DNA of 64,000 bases from Streptomyces sp. NBC_01717 (GCF_036248255.1 NZ_CP109178.1:5890001-5954000), one strand, 5' to 3'. Numbered from the stretch's first letter, positions 15,500 to 24,403 are shown. The notes: generated by a model not told the origin, from the sequence alone. Numbers and translations are program-made.

Positions 15500-16624
15500 G
15501 TGAGAGTCATCGTCGTAGGAGCCGGCGTGGTGGGAACCATGCACGCCTGGCACGCAGTGAACCGCGGCCACGAGGTCGTACAGATCGAGCGCGAGAGCGA
15601 GGCACGCGGAGCATCGCTCCGCAATTTCGGACAGATCTGGGTCAGCGGCCGGGCCGGTGGCGAGGAGCTGGAGACCGCCCTTCGTGCCCGTGAGTTGTGG
15701 GAGGGCATCGGGGAACAGGTCCCCGGCCTGGGCTTCCGGCCCTGCGGCTCGCTCACCCCGCTCCGCACCGAGCTGGAGATCGCCGTCGCCGAGGCGGCCG
15801 TGGCCCGCCCCGACGCTGCGGCCCGCGGCTACAAGCTGCTCACGGCCGACGAAGCCCGCGCCGTCAACCCCGCGCTCCGCGGCGACTTCGTCGCCGCGCT
15901 GTGGTGCGAGCGGGACGCCGCCGTCGAGCCGCGCACAGCCCAACTTGCTTTGAAGCAGCAGCTGCTGGCGTCGGGCCGGTACACCTTCCTCGGCGGCCGC
16001 GAGGTCCGCGAGGTGGTCGGTGCGGCCTCCGTGCGCGACGACCACGGTGACGTGCACACCGGCGACGCCGTCGTCCTGTGCACGGGCGCCTGGCTCGGCG
16101 GCCTCGTCCGCGAGCTGGCCGGCCCCGATCTGCCGGTGCGCCGCGTCCGCCTCCAGATGATGCAGACCGACCCGCTCGGCGAAACACTCACCACCTCCGT
16201 CGCCGACGCCGACAGCTTCCGCTACTACCCGGCCTACCGGAGCGAGGCGCTCGACGCCCTCAACGCCGGGCAGGCGCAGGCGCCGACCGCAGCCGAGCAC
16301 AGGATGCAGCTGCTGATGGTCCAGCGCCGGGACGGCGGACTGACCATCGGCGACACCCACGAGTACGAGCACCCGTTCTCCTTCGACGTCGTCGAGGAGC
16401 CGTACGAGCACCTCACCCGGGTCGTCGAGTCCTTCCTCGGCCGCCCGCTGCCGAGGATCCGGCACCGCTGGGCCGGGGTCTACGCCCAGTGCACCGACAC
16501 CGGCCGCGTCGTCCACCGCCAGCAGGTGAGGGACGGCGTCTGGCTGGTCACCGGGCCGGGCGGCCGCGGCATGACCTGCTCGCCCGCCATCGCCGAAACG
16601 ACCGCCGACGAACTGGGCTGGTGA
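15500..16624 (+). CDS. TIGR03364-type FAD-dependent oxidase (phosphonate-associated)
   Basis: Glycine-oxidase-like flavoprotein of 374 residues. The FAD-binding Rossmann motif starts at residue 2 (VIVVGAGVVGTMHAWHAVNR), and the second nucleotide region contains ERESEARGASLRNFGQIWVS. The C-terminal GAGG-like loop is VWLVTGPGGRGMTCSPAIAE. This subfamily is recurrently encoded beside phosphonatase-like hydrolases and phosphonate transporters. Some members are reported to oxidise aminoethylphosphonate or N-methylated forms to phosphonoacetaldehyde. That reaction fits here because the next gene encodes a phosphonatase-like enzyme and no transaminase gene is present. The GTG start has GAGGAG upstream, and the TGA overlaps a possible GTG of the next gene. 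Confidence 0.85.
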   Translation: MRVIVVGAGVVGTMHAWHAVNRGHEVVQIERESEARGASLRNFGQIWVSGRAGGEELETALRARELWEGIGEQVPGLGFRPCGSLTPLRTELEIAVAEAAVARPDAAARGYKLLTADEARAVNPALRGDFVAALWCERDAAVEPRTAQLALKQQLLASGRYTFLGGREVREVVGAASVRDDHGDVHTGDAVVLCTGAWLGGLVRELAGPDLPVRRVRLQMMQTDPLGETLTTSVADADSFRYYPAYRSEALDALNAGQAQAPTAAEHRMQLLMVQRRDGGLTIGDTHEYEHPFSFDVVEEPYEHLTRVVESFLGRPLPRIRHRWAGVYAQCTDTGRVVHRQQVRDGVWLVTGPGGRGMTCSPAIAETTADELGW

Positions 16625-16680
16625 AGAAGTTGAGCAACTCGCAGAGGAACGACCGGAAGAACGACCGAGAGAGCGACCGG

Positions 16681-17382
16681 ATGAACGAGCAGAGGAACAG
16701 CCTGAATCTGATCGTCCTCGACATGGCCGGTACCACCGTCGCCGACGGCGGCCTCGTCGAGCAGGCCTTCAGCGCCGCCGCACAGCGCCTGGGCGTGGAA
16801 CCCGGCTCCGCCGACCACGCGGAGAAGCTCGACTATGTGCGCGCCACCATGGGCGAGTCCAAGATCTCCGTCTTCCGCCACCTCTTCGGCGACGAGGACC
16901 GGGCCCAGCAGGCCAACCTCGCGTTCGAGGAGGCGTACGGGGAACTGGTCGCCGACGGCCGTATCGCGCCGCTTCCCGGCGCCCGCGAAGCCATCGAGCG
17001 GCTCACCGAAGAGGGCCGGACCGTGGTCCTCTCCACCGGCTTCGCCCGCACCACCCAGGACGCGATCCTCGCCGCGCTCGGCTGGCAGGACCTGGTCGCG
17101 CTGACGCTCTGCCCCGCCGACGCGGGCGGCCGCGGCCGCCCCTACCCGGACATGGTCCTCGCCGCGTTCCTGCGCACCGGGGCGGTGGACGGCGTCCAGC
17201 AGATCGTGGTCGCGGGGGACACCTCGTACGACATGCTCAGCGGCGTACGCTCCGGGGCCGGGATCGTCGCCGGGGTGCTGACCGGCGCACACGACAAGGA
17301 CCAGCTGGAACGCAACGGGGCCACGCACGTACTGGGTTCGGTCGCCGAACTGCCGGACCTGATCGCCCGGGCGGAAGCATGA
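16681..17382 (+). CDS. Phosphonatase-like HAD hydrolase
   Basis: HAD-superfamily hydrolase of 233 residues. The nucleophile motif is LIVLDMAGTTVADGG, with the DMAGTT form used by phosphonoacetaldehyde hydrolases. Motif II is in TVVLSTGFARTTQD and the acidic motif in VVAGDTSYDMLSGVRSGAG. It probably cleaves the C-P bond of phosphonoacetaldehyde made by the preceding oxidase, giving acetaldehyde and phosphate. The phosphonatase-like subfamily can lack the Schiff-base Lys of true PhnX, so a related substrate is possible. The ATG at 16681 has GAGAG 7 bases upstream. A GTG at 16621 overlapping the previous stop would add 20 hydrophilic, repetitive residues. Confidence 0.82.
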   Translation: MNEQRNSLNLIVLDMAGTTVADGGLVEQAFSAAAQRLGVEPGSADHAEKLDYVRATMGESKISVFRHLFGDEDRAQQANLAFEEAYGELVADGRIAPLPGAREAIERLTEEGRTVVLSTGFARTTQDAILAALGWQDLVALTLCPADAGGRGRPYPDMVLAAFLRTGAVDGVQQIVVAGDTSYDMLSGVRSGAGIVAGVLTGAHDKDQLERNGATHVLGSVAELPDLIARAEA

Positions 17383-18494
17383 CCGGCGCATCCGCATCCG
17401 CACCCGCGGCAGACGGCCGGACCGCGCAGGGCGGCGGGATCCGGTTCGACGGGGTCAGCGTCGCGTACGGCAAGAACACCGTCCTCGACCGGCTCGATCT
17501 GACCGTCGAACCCGGCGAGGTCATGGCGCTGCTCGGGCCCTCCGGATCCGGCAAGACCACCGCCCTGCGCGCCGTCGCCGGCTTCGTCCGGCCCGCCTCC
17601 GGGCGGGTCTGGCTCGGCGACCGCGATGTCACCGGACTGCCACCGCACAAGCGCGGCATCGGCATGGTCGTCCAGCAGTACGCGCTCTTCCCGCACATGC
17701 GGGTCCAGGACAACGTCGCCTTCGGCCTCAAGGCCCGCAAGGTCGCGAAGGCCGAGATCCCCGCACGGGTCGCCGAAGCCCTCGAACTCGTCGGCATGGC
17801 CGCGTACGCCAAGCGCTACCCGCGCGAGCTCTCCGGCGGCCAGCAGCAGCGCGTCGCCATCGCCCGTGCGCTCGCCGTCCGCCCAGGGGTACTGCTGCTC
17901 GACGAACCGCTCTCCGCGCTCGACGCCCGGCTGCGCTCCGGGATGCTCGCCGAACTGGCCCGGCTGCACCGCGAGTTGCCGGACGTCTCCATCCTGTACG
18001 TCACCCATGACCAGGTCGAGGCGCTGACCCTCGCCGACCGGATCGCGGTCATGGACAAGGCGCGGCTGCAGGACTGCGGCACCCCGCAGGAGCTGTACCG
18101 CCGCCCGCGTACGGAGTTCACCGCGTCGTTCGTCGGCAACGCCAACCTGCTGCCGGTCACCGTCGCCGGGACCGCGGGCACCGTGGAGTTCGCCGGGCGC
18201 AGGCTCGACGTACCGACCGGCGAAGCGGCCGGCGGCGTCACCGCCACCCTCTGCGTCCGGCCCCACCTGGTCGGACTCGGCGACGGTCCCAACGCGCTGA
18301 CCGGCGCCCTCGCCGAGGTCCAGTGGCGCGGCTCCACACATCGGCTGTACGTCGACGTCGAAGGCCACCGGATCAAGGCCGACCTCCGCGAACTGCGCGA
18401 CACCCCGGCGCTCGGCGACCAGATCACCCTGCACTTCGCCGCCGAGGACGCGGTGCTACTGCCCGCGGGGGCGACGGTGGTGAACGATGGGTAG
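17379..18494 (+). CDS. ABC transporter ATPase, 2-aminoethylphosphonate type
   Basis: Cytoplasmic ATPase of 371 residues. Walker A is GPSGSGKTT, the Q-loop lies in VVQQYALFPHM, the signature is LSGGQQQRVAIARAL, Walker B is VLLLDEPLSALD and the switch His is in YVTHDQ. A C-terminal TOBE-like domain of about 120 residues follows (VTATLCVRPHLVGLGDGPNA), as in PotA/PhnT-type importers. Its ATG overlaps the hydrolase TGA (ATGA), so it is translationally coupled to the catabolic gene. It energises the two permeases and the lipoprotein encoded downstream. Phosphonate specificity is inferred from the catabolic neighbours. Confidence 0.88.
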   Translation: MTGASASAPAADGRTAQGGGIRFDGVSVAYGKNTVLDRLDLTVEPGEVMALLGPSGSGKTTALRAVAGFVRPASGRVWLGDRDVTGLPPHKRGIGMVVQQYALFPHMRVQDNVAFGLKARKVAKAEIPARVAEALELVGMAAYAKRYPRELSGGQQQRVAIARALAVRPGVLLLDEPLSALDARLRSGMLAELARLHRELPDVSILYVTHDQVEALTLADRIAVMDKARLQDCGTPQELYRRPRTEFTASFVGNANLLPVTVAGTAGTVEFAGRRLDVPTGEAAGGVTATLCVRPHLVGLGDGPNALTGALAEVQWRGSTHRLYVDVEGHRIKADLRELRDTPALGDQITLHFAAEDAVLLPAGATVVNDG

Positions 18495-19440
18495 CACCGG
18501 TGCCCGCCTCAAGCCTGCTGATCCCGCACCGGAGTCGGTGCCCACCCATCCCCAAGGTCTCGACTCCGCTCGACCAGGGGAGGCCCCACTCGCCCCTGCG
18601 GAACGCACGCCCACCAAGGTGCGCACCCCCCGGTTCGTGTGGGTCGTGCCACCTGTTGCCGTTCTTGCTCTTGTCTTCCTCTACCCGCTGGTCCTCGTCG
18701 TCCAGCAGTCCGTCAGCCCCGACGAGGGCGGCACCTCGCTCGCCCCGTACGGCGACGTCTTCGCCTCCGCGTCGTTCCGCTCGGCGCTGACCACCACCGT
18801 CTGGCTCGCCGTCGGCTCCACCGCCGGCTGTCTGGTGCTGGGCCTCGTCCTCGCCCTGGTGATCGCCTTCGTGCCGTTCCCCGGCGGCAGGGCGGTCTCG
18901 AGGTTCATCGACGTCTTCCTCTCCTTCCCGTCCTTCCTGATCACCCTCGCCCTGCTGTTCATCTACGGCACCGTGGGCATGGCCAACGGCGTCTGGACGG
19001 ATGTCACCGGCGCGGCGGACGGGCCCTTCCACTTCCTCACCACCCCGTGGGGCGTCCTCCTCGCGGAGATCACGTACTTCACCCCGTTCGTGATGCGGCC
19101 ACTGCTCGCCGCGTTCTCGCAGCTCGACACCGCGCAGCTGGAGGTCGCCTCCTCGCTGGGCGCGAAGCCCGCCCGGATCGTGCGACGGGTGATCCTCCCC
19201 GAGGCGCTGCCGGCACTCGCCGCGGGCGGCTCCCTCGTCCTCGTGATGTGCCTCAACGAGTTCGGGATCGTGCTGTTCACCGGGGCGAAAGGGGTCACGA
19301 CCCTGCCGATGCTCGTCTACAGCAAGGCGATCCTGGAGTCCGACTACCCGGCCGCCTGTGCCGTCGCCGTCGTCAACATCGCGATCTCCGTGGGTCTCTA
19401 CAGCCTGTATCGGATGGTGAGCCGCCGTGTTGGTGCATAG
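18487..19440 (+). CDS. ABC permease 1 of the phosphonate importer
   Basis: Inner-membrane permease of 317 residues with about six helices after a 50-residue Pro-rich cytoplasmic tail. The coupling (EAA) loop reads EVASSLGAKPARIVRRVILP EALP-like around residues 220-245. It overlaps the ATPase gene by 8 bases and the second permease by 14 bases, so subunit production is tightly linked. The helices VWVVPPVAVLALVFLYPLVL and FIDVFLSFPSFLITLALLF are diagnostic of the binding-protein-dependent permease fold. Confidence 0.87.
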   Translation: MGSTGARLKPADPAPESVPTHPQGLDSARPGEAPLAPAERTPTKVRTPRFVWVVPPVAVLALVFLYPLVLVVQQSVSPDEGGTSLAPYGDVFASASFRSALTTTVWLAVGSTAGCLVLGLVLALVIAFVPFPGGRAVSRFIDVFLSFPSFLITLALLFIYGTVGMANGVWTDVTGAADGPFHFLTTPWGVLLAEITYFTPFVMRPLLAAFSQLDTAQLEVASSLGAKPARIVRRVILPEALPALAAGGSLVLVMCLNEFGIVLFTGAKGVTTLPMLVYSKAILESDYPAACAVAVVNIAISVGLYSLYRMVSRRVGA

Positions 19441-20224
19441 CCGAACCGGGAAGTGGGCCACCTGGGCCGTCTTCCTCCTGCTCTTCGTCCCACTCTTCGC
19501 GCTCCCCCTGCTGGTGATCGTCGCCGCGTCGTTCACCACCAACTGGTCCGGCGCCTTCCCCTCGGGCCCGACCACCGAGCACTACCGGGCCGCCACCAGT
19601 GGCGACTCCCTCCAGGCCCTCACCACCAGCCTGATCACCGCCGTCGGCGCCAGCCTGCTCGCCCTCACCATCGGCTCCTGGGCCGCGCTCGCCGCCGCCA
19701 CGCTGCGGCGGCGGGGCAAGAGGTTCCTGGACGGGCTGTTCATGCTCCCGGTCGCCGTGCCGTCCGTCGTCGTCGGCCTCGCCGTGCTCGTCGCGTTCAG
19801 CAAGCCGCCGATGCTGCTCAACGGCACGCGCTGGATCGTGATCCTGGCGCACACCATTCTTGTCACGGCGTTCGCCTACCAGTCGGTCTCGGCCGCGACA
19901 CTGCGTCTCGACCCGATGTACGAGCAGGCGGCGGCCAGTCTCGGCGCCCGCCCCTCCTACGTCCTGTGGCGGATCAAGCTGCCGCTCCTGCTGCCTTCCC
20001 TCACGGCGGCCGCAGGGCTCTGCTTCGCCCTGTCCATGGGCGAGTTGAGCGCCACGATGATGCTCTACCCGCCCGACTGGACACCGCTCCCGGTGCAGAT
20101 CTTCGCGGCCACCGACCGTGGCTCGCTCTTCACCGGCGCCGCCGTGGCCGTGGTCCTCATGGGCACGACGCTGCTGGTCCTGCTCGCGGTCTCCCGCATC
20201 CGCACCAAAGCCTCGTACCGCTGA
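19427..20224 (+). CDS. ABC permease 2 of the phosphonate importer
   Basis: Inner-membrane permease of 265 residues with six predicted helices, beginning TGKWATWAVFLLLFVPLFAL. The EAA loop is QAAASLGARPSYVLWRIKLP, followed by LLLPSLTAAAGLCFALSMGE. It starts at a GTG inside the first permease gene and ends 39 bases before the binding-protein gene. It would pair with permease 1 as the membrane channel. Confidence 0.87.
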   Translation: MLVHSRTGKWATWAVFLLLFVPLFALPLLVIVAASFTTNWSGAFPSGPTTEHYRAATSGDSLQALTTSLITAVGASLLALTIGSWAALAAATLRRRGKRFLDGLFMLPVAVPSVVVGLAVLVAFSKPPMLLNGTRWIVILAHTILVTAFAYQSVSAATLRLDPMYEQAAASLGARPSYVLWRIKLPLLLPSLTAAAGLCFALSMGELSATMMLYPPDWTPLPVQIFAATDRGSLFTGAAVAVVLMGTTLLVLLAVSRIRTKASYR

Positions 20225-20263
20225 CACCCCGTACCGAACCCACTTCCAGGAGATACGACTCCC

Positions 20264-21325
20264 ATGCGCAAGAGCCACCTCAAGCCGCTGGCCGCCGTCA
20301 CCGGCGCGCTCGCCCTCGCCGCCACCCTCTCCGCCTGCGGCGGCTCCTCCGCCGCCTCCGACGAGAAGATCGTCACCGTCTACAGCGCGGACGGGCTCAA
20401 GGGCGAGAACGGCGACGGCTGGTACGACAAGGTCTTCAAGGACTTCGAGAAGAAGACCGGCATCAAGGTCGAGTACGTGGAGGGCGGCTCCGGCGAGATG
20501 GTGCAGCGCGCCCTCCGCGAGAAGTCCAACACCCAGGCCGATGTGCTGGTCACGCTCCCGCCGTTCATCCAGCAGGCCGACACCAAGGGCCTCCTGACGG
20601 CGTACGAACCGGCCGGCTCCGACCAGGTCGACGGCGCCGACAAGGCGTCCGACTCCAAGTGGACCTCGGTCGTCAACAACTACTTCGGCTTCGTCTACAA
20701 CAAGAAGGAACTGAAGACCGCGCCCACCACCTGGGACGAACTCACCGACGGGAAGTACAAGGAGAAGATCCAGTACTCCACCCCCGGAGTCGCCGGTGAC
20801 GGCACGGCCGTACTCATCAAGGCCATGCACGACTTCGGCGGCAAGGAGCCGGCGATGGAGTACCTGAAGAAGCTCCAGGCCAACAACGTCGGGCCGTCCG
20901 CCTCCACCGGCAAGCTCGCCCCCAAGGTCGACAAGGGCGAACTGCTCGTCGCCAACGGCGACGTCCAGATGAACTTCGCGCAGTCCAAGGACATGCCGAA
21001 CCTCAGCATCTGGTTCCCGGCGAAGGCCGGCTCCAAGCCCACCACGTTCGCCCTGCCCTACGCGGCCGGACTGGTCAACAAGGCCCCGCACAGCGCCAAC
21101 GGCAAGAAGCTGCTCGACTTCATGCTCTCCGAGCAGGCCCAGAAGGACGTCAGCGAGGTCGGCGGCGGCTTCTCCGCCCGCAAGGACGTCGAGGCCACCG
21201 ACGCGAACGCCATCGCGCTCAGCAAGCTGATGAACGGGGTGGAGGTCTTCGAGCCGGACTGGTCGGAGATAGGCGCCAACCTGGACGGCTACGTGGACGC
21301 CTGGAAGACGGCCACCGGAAGCTGA
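20264..21325 (+). CDS. Phosphonate ABC importer substrate-binding lipoprotein
   Basis: Extracellular lipoprotein of 353 residues, class II periplasmic-binding fold of the iron(III)/2-aminoethylphosphonate type. A lipoprotein signal ends in LAATLSACGG, with lipidation at the Cys near residue 25. The mature start KIVTVYSADGLKGENGDGWY and the later YNKKELKTAPTTWDELTDGK are typical of this family. The start has an AGGAGA site at 20249-20254. It is the last gene of the operon and is followed by a hairpin. It supplies ligand to the two permeases. Confidence 0.88.
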   Translation: MRKSHLKPLAAVTGALALAATLSACGGSSAASDEKIVTVYSADGLKGENGDGWYDKVFKDFEKKTGIKVEYVEGGSGEMVQRALREKSNTQADVLVTLPPFIQQADTKGLLTAYEPAGSDQVDGADKASDSKWTSVVNNYFGFVYNKKELKTAPTTWDELTDGKYKEKIQYSTPGVAGDGTAVLIKAMHDFGGKEPAMEYLKKLQANNVGPSASTGKLAPKVDKGELLVANGDVQMNFAQSKDMPNLSIWFPAKAGSKPTTFALPYAAGLVNKAPHSANGKKLLDFMLSEQAQKDVSEVGGGFSARKDVEATDANAIALSKLMNGVEVFEPDWSEIGANLDGYVDAWKTATGS

Positions 21326-21334
21326 CTGCGGGGA

Positions 21335-21360
21335 CCGGCACGGGCCCACCGGCCCGGCAC
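21335..21360 (+). terminator. Hairpin after the phosphonate operon
   Basis: CGGGCC-cacc-GGCCCG at 21341-21356 with GC-rich flanks, 9 bases after the binding-protein stop. There is no U-tract, as is usual in Streptomyces. A further dyad, GGCCCTGA (21443-21450) and TCAGGGCC (21469-21476), lies downstream in otherwise empty sequence. Confidence 0.5.
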
Positions 21361-21497
21361 CCTGAAATCGGGGATGTCGGCGCTGCACAACGCGGTGCCG
21401 CCGGCGTCCCCGCACACGGGCCAGGAACGCGCAAAGAACGTTGGCCCTGACCTGCGGAAACACGCTTTTCAGGGCCTCTTGACGTCTCACTCCGGCT

Positions 21498-21530
21498 GTC
21501 TGACACTCCGCTGCGGGGGGAGTGCCAGAC
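21498..21530 (-). terminator. Hairpin after the HAD gene
   Basis: Arms GTCTGACACTCC (21498-21509) and GGAGTGCCAGAC (21519-21530) pair at 11 of 12 positions. It begins 7 bases beyond the HAD stop codon on the minus strand. Confidence 0.75.
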
Positions 21531-21536
21531 CACCAC

Positions 21537-22315
21537 TCAGACGAGGTCGACGAGGTCCGCGATCGAGTCCACAACCTTGGTCGGCCGGTACGGGTAGCGC
21601 TCGATCTCGTCCCTGTTCGTCAGCCCGGTGAGAACCAGGAACGTTTCCATCCCGGCCTCCAGCCCGGCCAGCACATCCGTGTCCATCCGGTCGCCGATCA
21701 TCGCGGAGGTCTCGGAGTGGGCACCCAAAGTGTTCAGCGCACTGCGCATCATGAGCGGGTTGGGCTTGCCGACGAAGTACGGCTCCTTGCCGGTCGCCTT
21801 CGTGATCAACGCAGCGACGGAACCGGTGGCGGGCAGCGCCCCCTCGGGTGAAGGCCCGGTGTTGTCGGGGTTGGTGGCGATGAAGCGGCACCGTTGTTTA
21901 TCAACCGGATGGCCTTCGTCAGCGCCTCGAACGAATAAGTCCGCGTCTCACCCAAGATCACGAAATCGGGCTCGGTGTCGGTGAGCACGTACCCGGCTTC
22001 ATGCAAGGCGGTGGTCAGCCCCGCCTCACCGATGACGTAGGCAGTGCCGCCAGGGTGCTGGTTGTCCAAGAACTTGGCGGTAGCCAGGGCCGAGGTCCAG
22101 ATGTTCTCGACCGGCACTTCGAGGCCGATGCGGTTGAGCCGCATATGCAGGTCTCGGGCTGTGTAGATCGAGTTGTTCGTCAGAACGAGGAACGGCTTGC
22201 CCGAATCACGGAGCTTCTTGATGAAGGCGTCCGCGCCGGGGATCGGCACGCCTTCGTGCATCAGCACCCCGTCCATGTCGGTGAGCCACGATTCGATGGG
22301 CTTGTGATCTGTCAT
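21537..22315 (-). pseudogene. HAD-IIA (NagD-like) hydrolase gene with a one-base frameshift
   Basis: The first 142 codons from the ATG at 22315 encode a HAD-IIA phosphatase: ESWLTDMDGVLMHEGVPIPG holds the nucleophile Asp and FLVLTNNSIYTARDL is motif II. After RLINNG the frame fails. The continuation is found one frame over as [20 protein letters not shown], followed by [20 protein letters not shown] and the acidic motif [18 protein letters not shown]. Restoring a single C near 21887 (GCCGCTTC to GCCCGCTTC) would rebuild a protein of about 259 residues. The ATG has GGAG 8 bases upstream. Either the gene is freshly inactivated or the base was lost in assembly. The break lies in the same codons that are duplicated as a decayed fragment at 24320. 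Confidence 0.85.
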
Positions 22316-22742
22316 GGGTGCGGCTCCTGCCATACGACGACTCACGGGATGACCATGCTATTCACTCCTCGCATTCAGAGCCTGAACGTCTCGTAGCCCG
22401 GACCGGTCGCAGGGGGAAACGTCACCTTTGTTCGTAGAGTTCCCTACGCTCCAGTAAGCAGCGATCCATCCAGAGATCACCTACAACGCGGGTTTGGTCA
22501 TACGGAGTCACCCGCTCCGCCTCGCAGGGGAAACTTCTTCCCGGAAGCCGGCTCGGCCAACAGGGCCGCCGAGCCGAACGCGGGCGAGTGCTCGAACACC
22601 GAGCCGCGGATGGTCCCGTTCCGGCCGGAGTGCAGTACACAGTGACGGCCGATACGAGATCTACGACGGCGGCAGTGAGGGGACGCACTCCTGACTGCCG
22701 AACTCCAGCCTCAGATCCGGTGGATGCCCGCTGGCACACGGG
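22316..22742. other. Gene-free gap between the HAD gene and the recombinase
   Basis: About 427 bases with lower coding regularity than the flanks. Open frames exist on both strands (for example 22422-22739 minus), but none has a convincing start site, codon pattern or recognisable motif. It may be residue of the mobile element. I see no tRNA or clear repeat in it. Confidence 0.5.
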
Positions 22743-24248
22743 CTACTTCCACACGATCTCAAGGAGCTCCGGGCGGAACACTCCGCGCTGTGCGCCGCCC
22801 TTACCTGCTCCGCTGATCATCACGGATTCGATAGTCCTCATGATCTCCTGCCGCTTCATGTCCACGGTGTAGCCCTCCCACTCGCGGACGATGCGACCGG
22901 CCGCGGAGCCTGCCTGGGCGGGTGTCTCCGGAAGCGTCGAGACCTTCTCTTTCGTCTCCCGCTCCTTGTCCTCCAGGCGGCGGATCTCGCGGGCGAACTC
23001 GCCGAGAGAGAGCAGGTCGTCAGCCCGAAGCTGTCGAGCCTCGGCCTTGTCCGCCTCGACCTGCTCCAGCGCCTTCTTGGCCTTGGTCAGCTCGGGGTCT
23101 TCCTCTTCAGCGGGCTGCACAGTGCGAGCCCGCTTCTTGAGGCTGCCGAGAAGGACCTTCTCGACGTAGTCGTCGACCGGGGGGCCGCTGCGGGACAGCT
23201 TTCCGCACCCGCCGCCCGCCTTCCTGCACAGGTAGTAGTACCCGTACTTCTCGTAGCTGGGAGTGCCTTTCTGGTACATGGCGGATTGCAGGCCGGTTCC
23301 GCACTTCGCGCAACGTGCGATGCCGGTCAGTAGCCGCTTCGTGACCGTGGTCCCGGTCTTGCGTCCCTTACCGGTGTTCTTCCGGGCGTCCAGTACATCG
23401 ATCAGTTCCCGCCATTCCGCAGGCGTGAAGATCGTCTCCCACTGCCCAATGACCGGTGTGCCGTCCGTGCGCTCGACCAGATATTCGGTGGGGTCCACGC
23501 GGCCGGACCTCTCGCGAACTTCCTGCGGGATGTAGGCGCGGTAGCCGCACAGGCGAGGGTTCCTCAGCACGTACTTCACGCTCGTGTACCCGATCGTCTT
23601 GCCAGGAGGTGTCTGGGGGCTGCACACACCCAGCTCTGTCCACTCCTCGTGGAGAGTGGCGATCGTCTTGCCCCTGATGACGTCCCTGCGGGCCTTCCGA
23701 AGAAGCTCGGCTTCCCTCTCGTCGACGTGCTCGACGTCCTTCCAGCCGAAAGCCCGCTGCCCCTTGTGCGGCTTTCCTTCGGTGGCCTCGGCCAGCTTCT
23801 GACGGGCGACTCGGCGGGCGGCATCTGCGGAGAACTTGTTGGCGATGGTCACGTAGATACGTGCCTGAAAGCGTCCGTCTTCGGTTGTCAGGTCGAAGTC
23901 ACCTGCGGTGGTGCCGAAGACCATCGGGCGGCGGGCCTGCTCGTAGATGTCGATGAGATGTTCAAGGTCGCGCGGCTGGCGGGCGATGCGGTCGATGTTG
24001 TAGGCCAGGATGCCGCTGATCACGCCGTTGTGAAGGTCGAGGACCATCTCCTCGAAGTCCTTGCGCTTCACACGGCGCTTGTAGGCGGAGGTGTCGTTGT
24101 CCTCGTAGACGCGGTGCACGTTGACGCGCTTGAGCTGAGCCAAGTCGTACACGTCTTCGCGTTGGCGGACGACCCCCTCTCGGCCGTCGCGCCCGTCACC
24201 TATTTGCCCGATGTCGGAGATCCGGACGTATCCACCAACTGTGAGCAT
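22743..24248 (-). CDS. Large serine recombinase (site-specific integrase)
   Basis: Phage-type integrase of 501 residues. The resolvase catalytic domain begins GGYVRISDIGQIGDGRDG with the nucleophile Ser11, then VVRQREDVYDLAQ and ILAYNIDRIARQPRDLEHLI. The recombinase domain follows (KGQRAFGWKDVEHVDEREAE, VKYVLRNPRLCGYRAYIPQE), then a zinc ribbon with CAKCG and a later C-x6-C pair, and a coiled-coil region around 400-450. The ATG at 24248 has AGGGA upstream. The G+C content falls just upstream of the gene (tatatgttttatg), unlike the chromosome, suggesting acquisition. No excisionase, replication or capsid genes accompany it, so the element is minimal or a remnant. Confidence 0.9.
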   Translation of the reverse strand: MLTVGGYVRISDIGQIGDGRDGREGVVRQREDVYDLAQLKRVNVHRVYEDNDTSAYKRRVKRKDFEEMVLDLHNGVISGILAYNIDRIARQPRDLEHLIDIYEQARRPMVFGTTAGDFDLTTEDGRFQARIYVTIANKFSADAARRVARQKLAEATEGKPHKGQRAFGWKDVEHVDEREAELLRKARRDVIRGKTIATLHEEWTELGVCSPQTPPGKTIGYTSVKYVLRNPRLCGYRAYIPQEVRERSGRVDPTEYLVERTDGTPVIGQWETIFTPAEWRELIDVLDARKNTGKGRKTGTTVTKRLLTGIARCAKCGTGLQSAMYQKGTPSYEKYGYYYLCRKAGGGCGKLSRSGPPVDDYVEKVLLGSLKKRARTVQPAEEEDPELTKAKKALEQVEADKAEARQLRADDLLSLGEFAREIRRLEDKERETKEKVSTLPETPAQAGSAAGRIVREWEGYTVDMKRQEIMRTIESVMISGAGKGGAQRGVFRPELLEIVWK

Positions 24249-24319
24249 GTCTGTCCCTGTGCCCGTCCTCGCCAGCACTGCCTTCAAGGTCGTCCACAGT
24301 ATATGTTTTATGTCTACGT

Positions 24320-24403
24320 GGTGAGACCCGAACGTACAGTTTCGAGCGCTCAAGGCGATCCGCCTGATCAGCGGCGGGGCCCGCTTCATCCGGACCAACC
24401 CAG
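24320..24403 (+). pseudogene. Decayed HAD-IIA gene fragment, possible attachment-site scar
   Basis: With one small gap near 24345, this stretch translates as GETRTYSFE then KAIRLISGGARFIRTNPG. It aligns with residues 122-147 of the HAD gene at 21537-22315 ([20 protein letters not shown], then GARFIATNP). Weaker similarity may continue to about 24440. Nucleotide identity is only about 70-75%, so this is not a recent copy. It lies 72 bases upstream of the recombinase start and is in the opposite orientation to the HAD gene on the other side. I infer it is a relic of the integration target; the alignment was made by eye. Confidence 0.6.

Noticed and set aside
21443..21476. GGCCCTGA/TCAGGGCC dyad as an att core
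   Set aside because: No matching copy was found by eye on the other side of the recombinase gene, and the 18-base loop looks more like a weak terminator.
22422..22739. 105-codon minus-strand frame next to the recombinase stop
   Set aside because: No ribosome-binding site, no recognisable motif and an amino-acid composition like random high-GC sequence.
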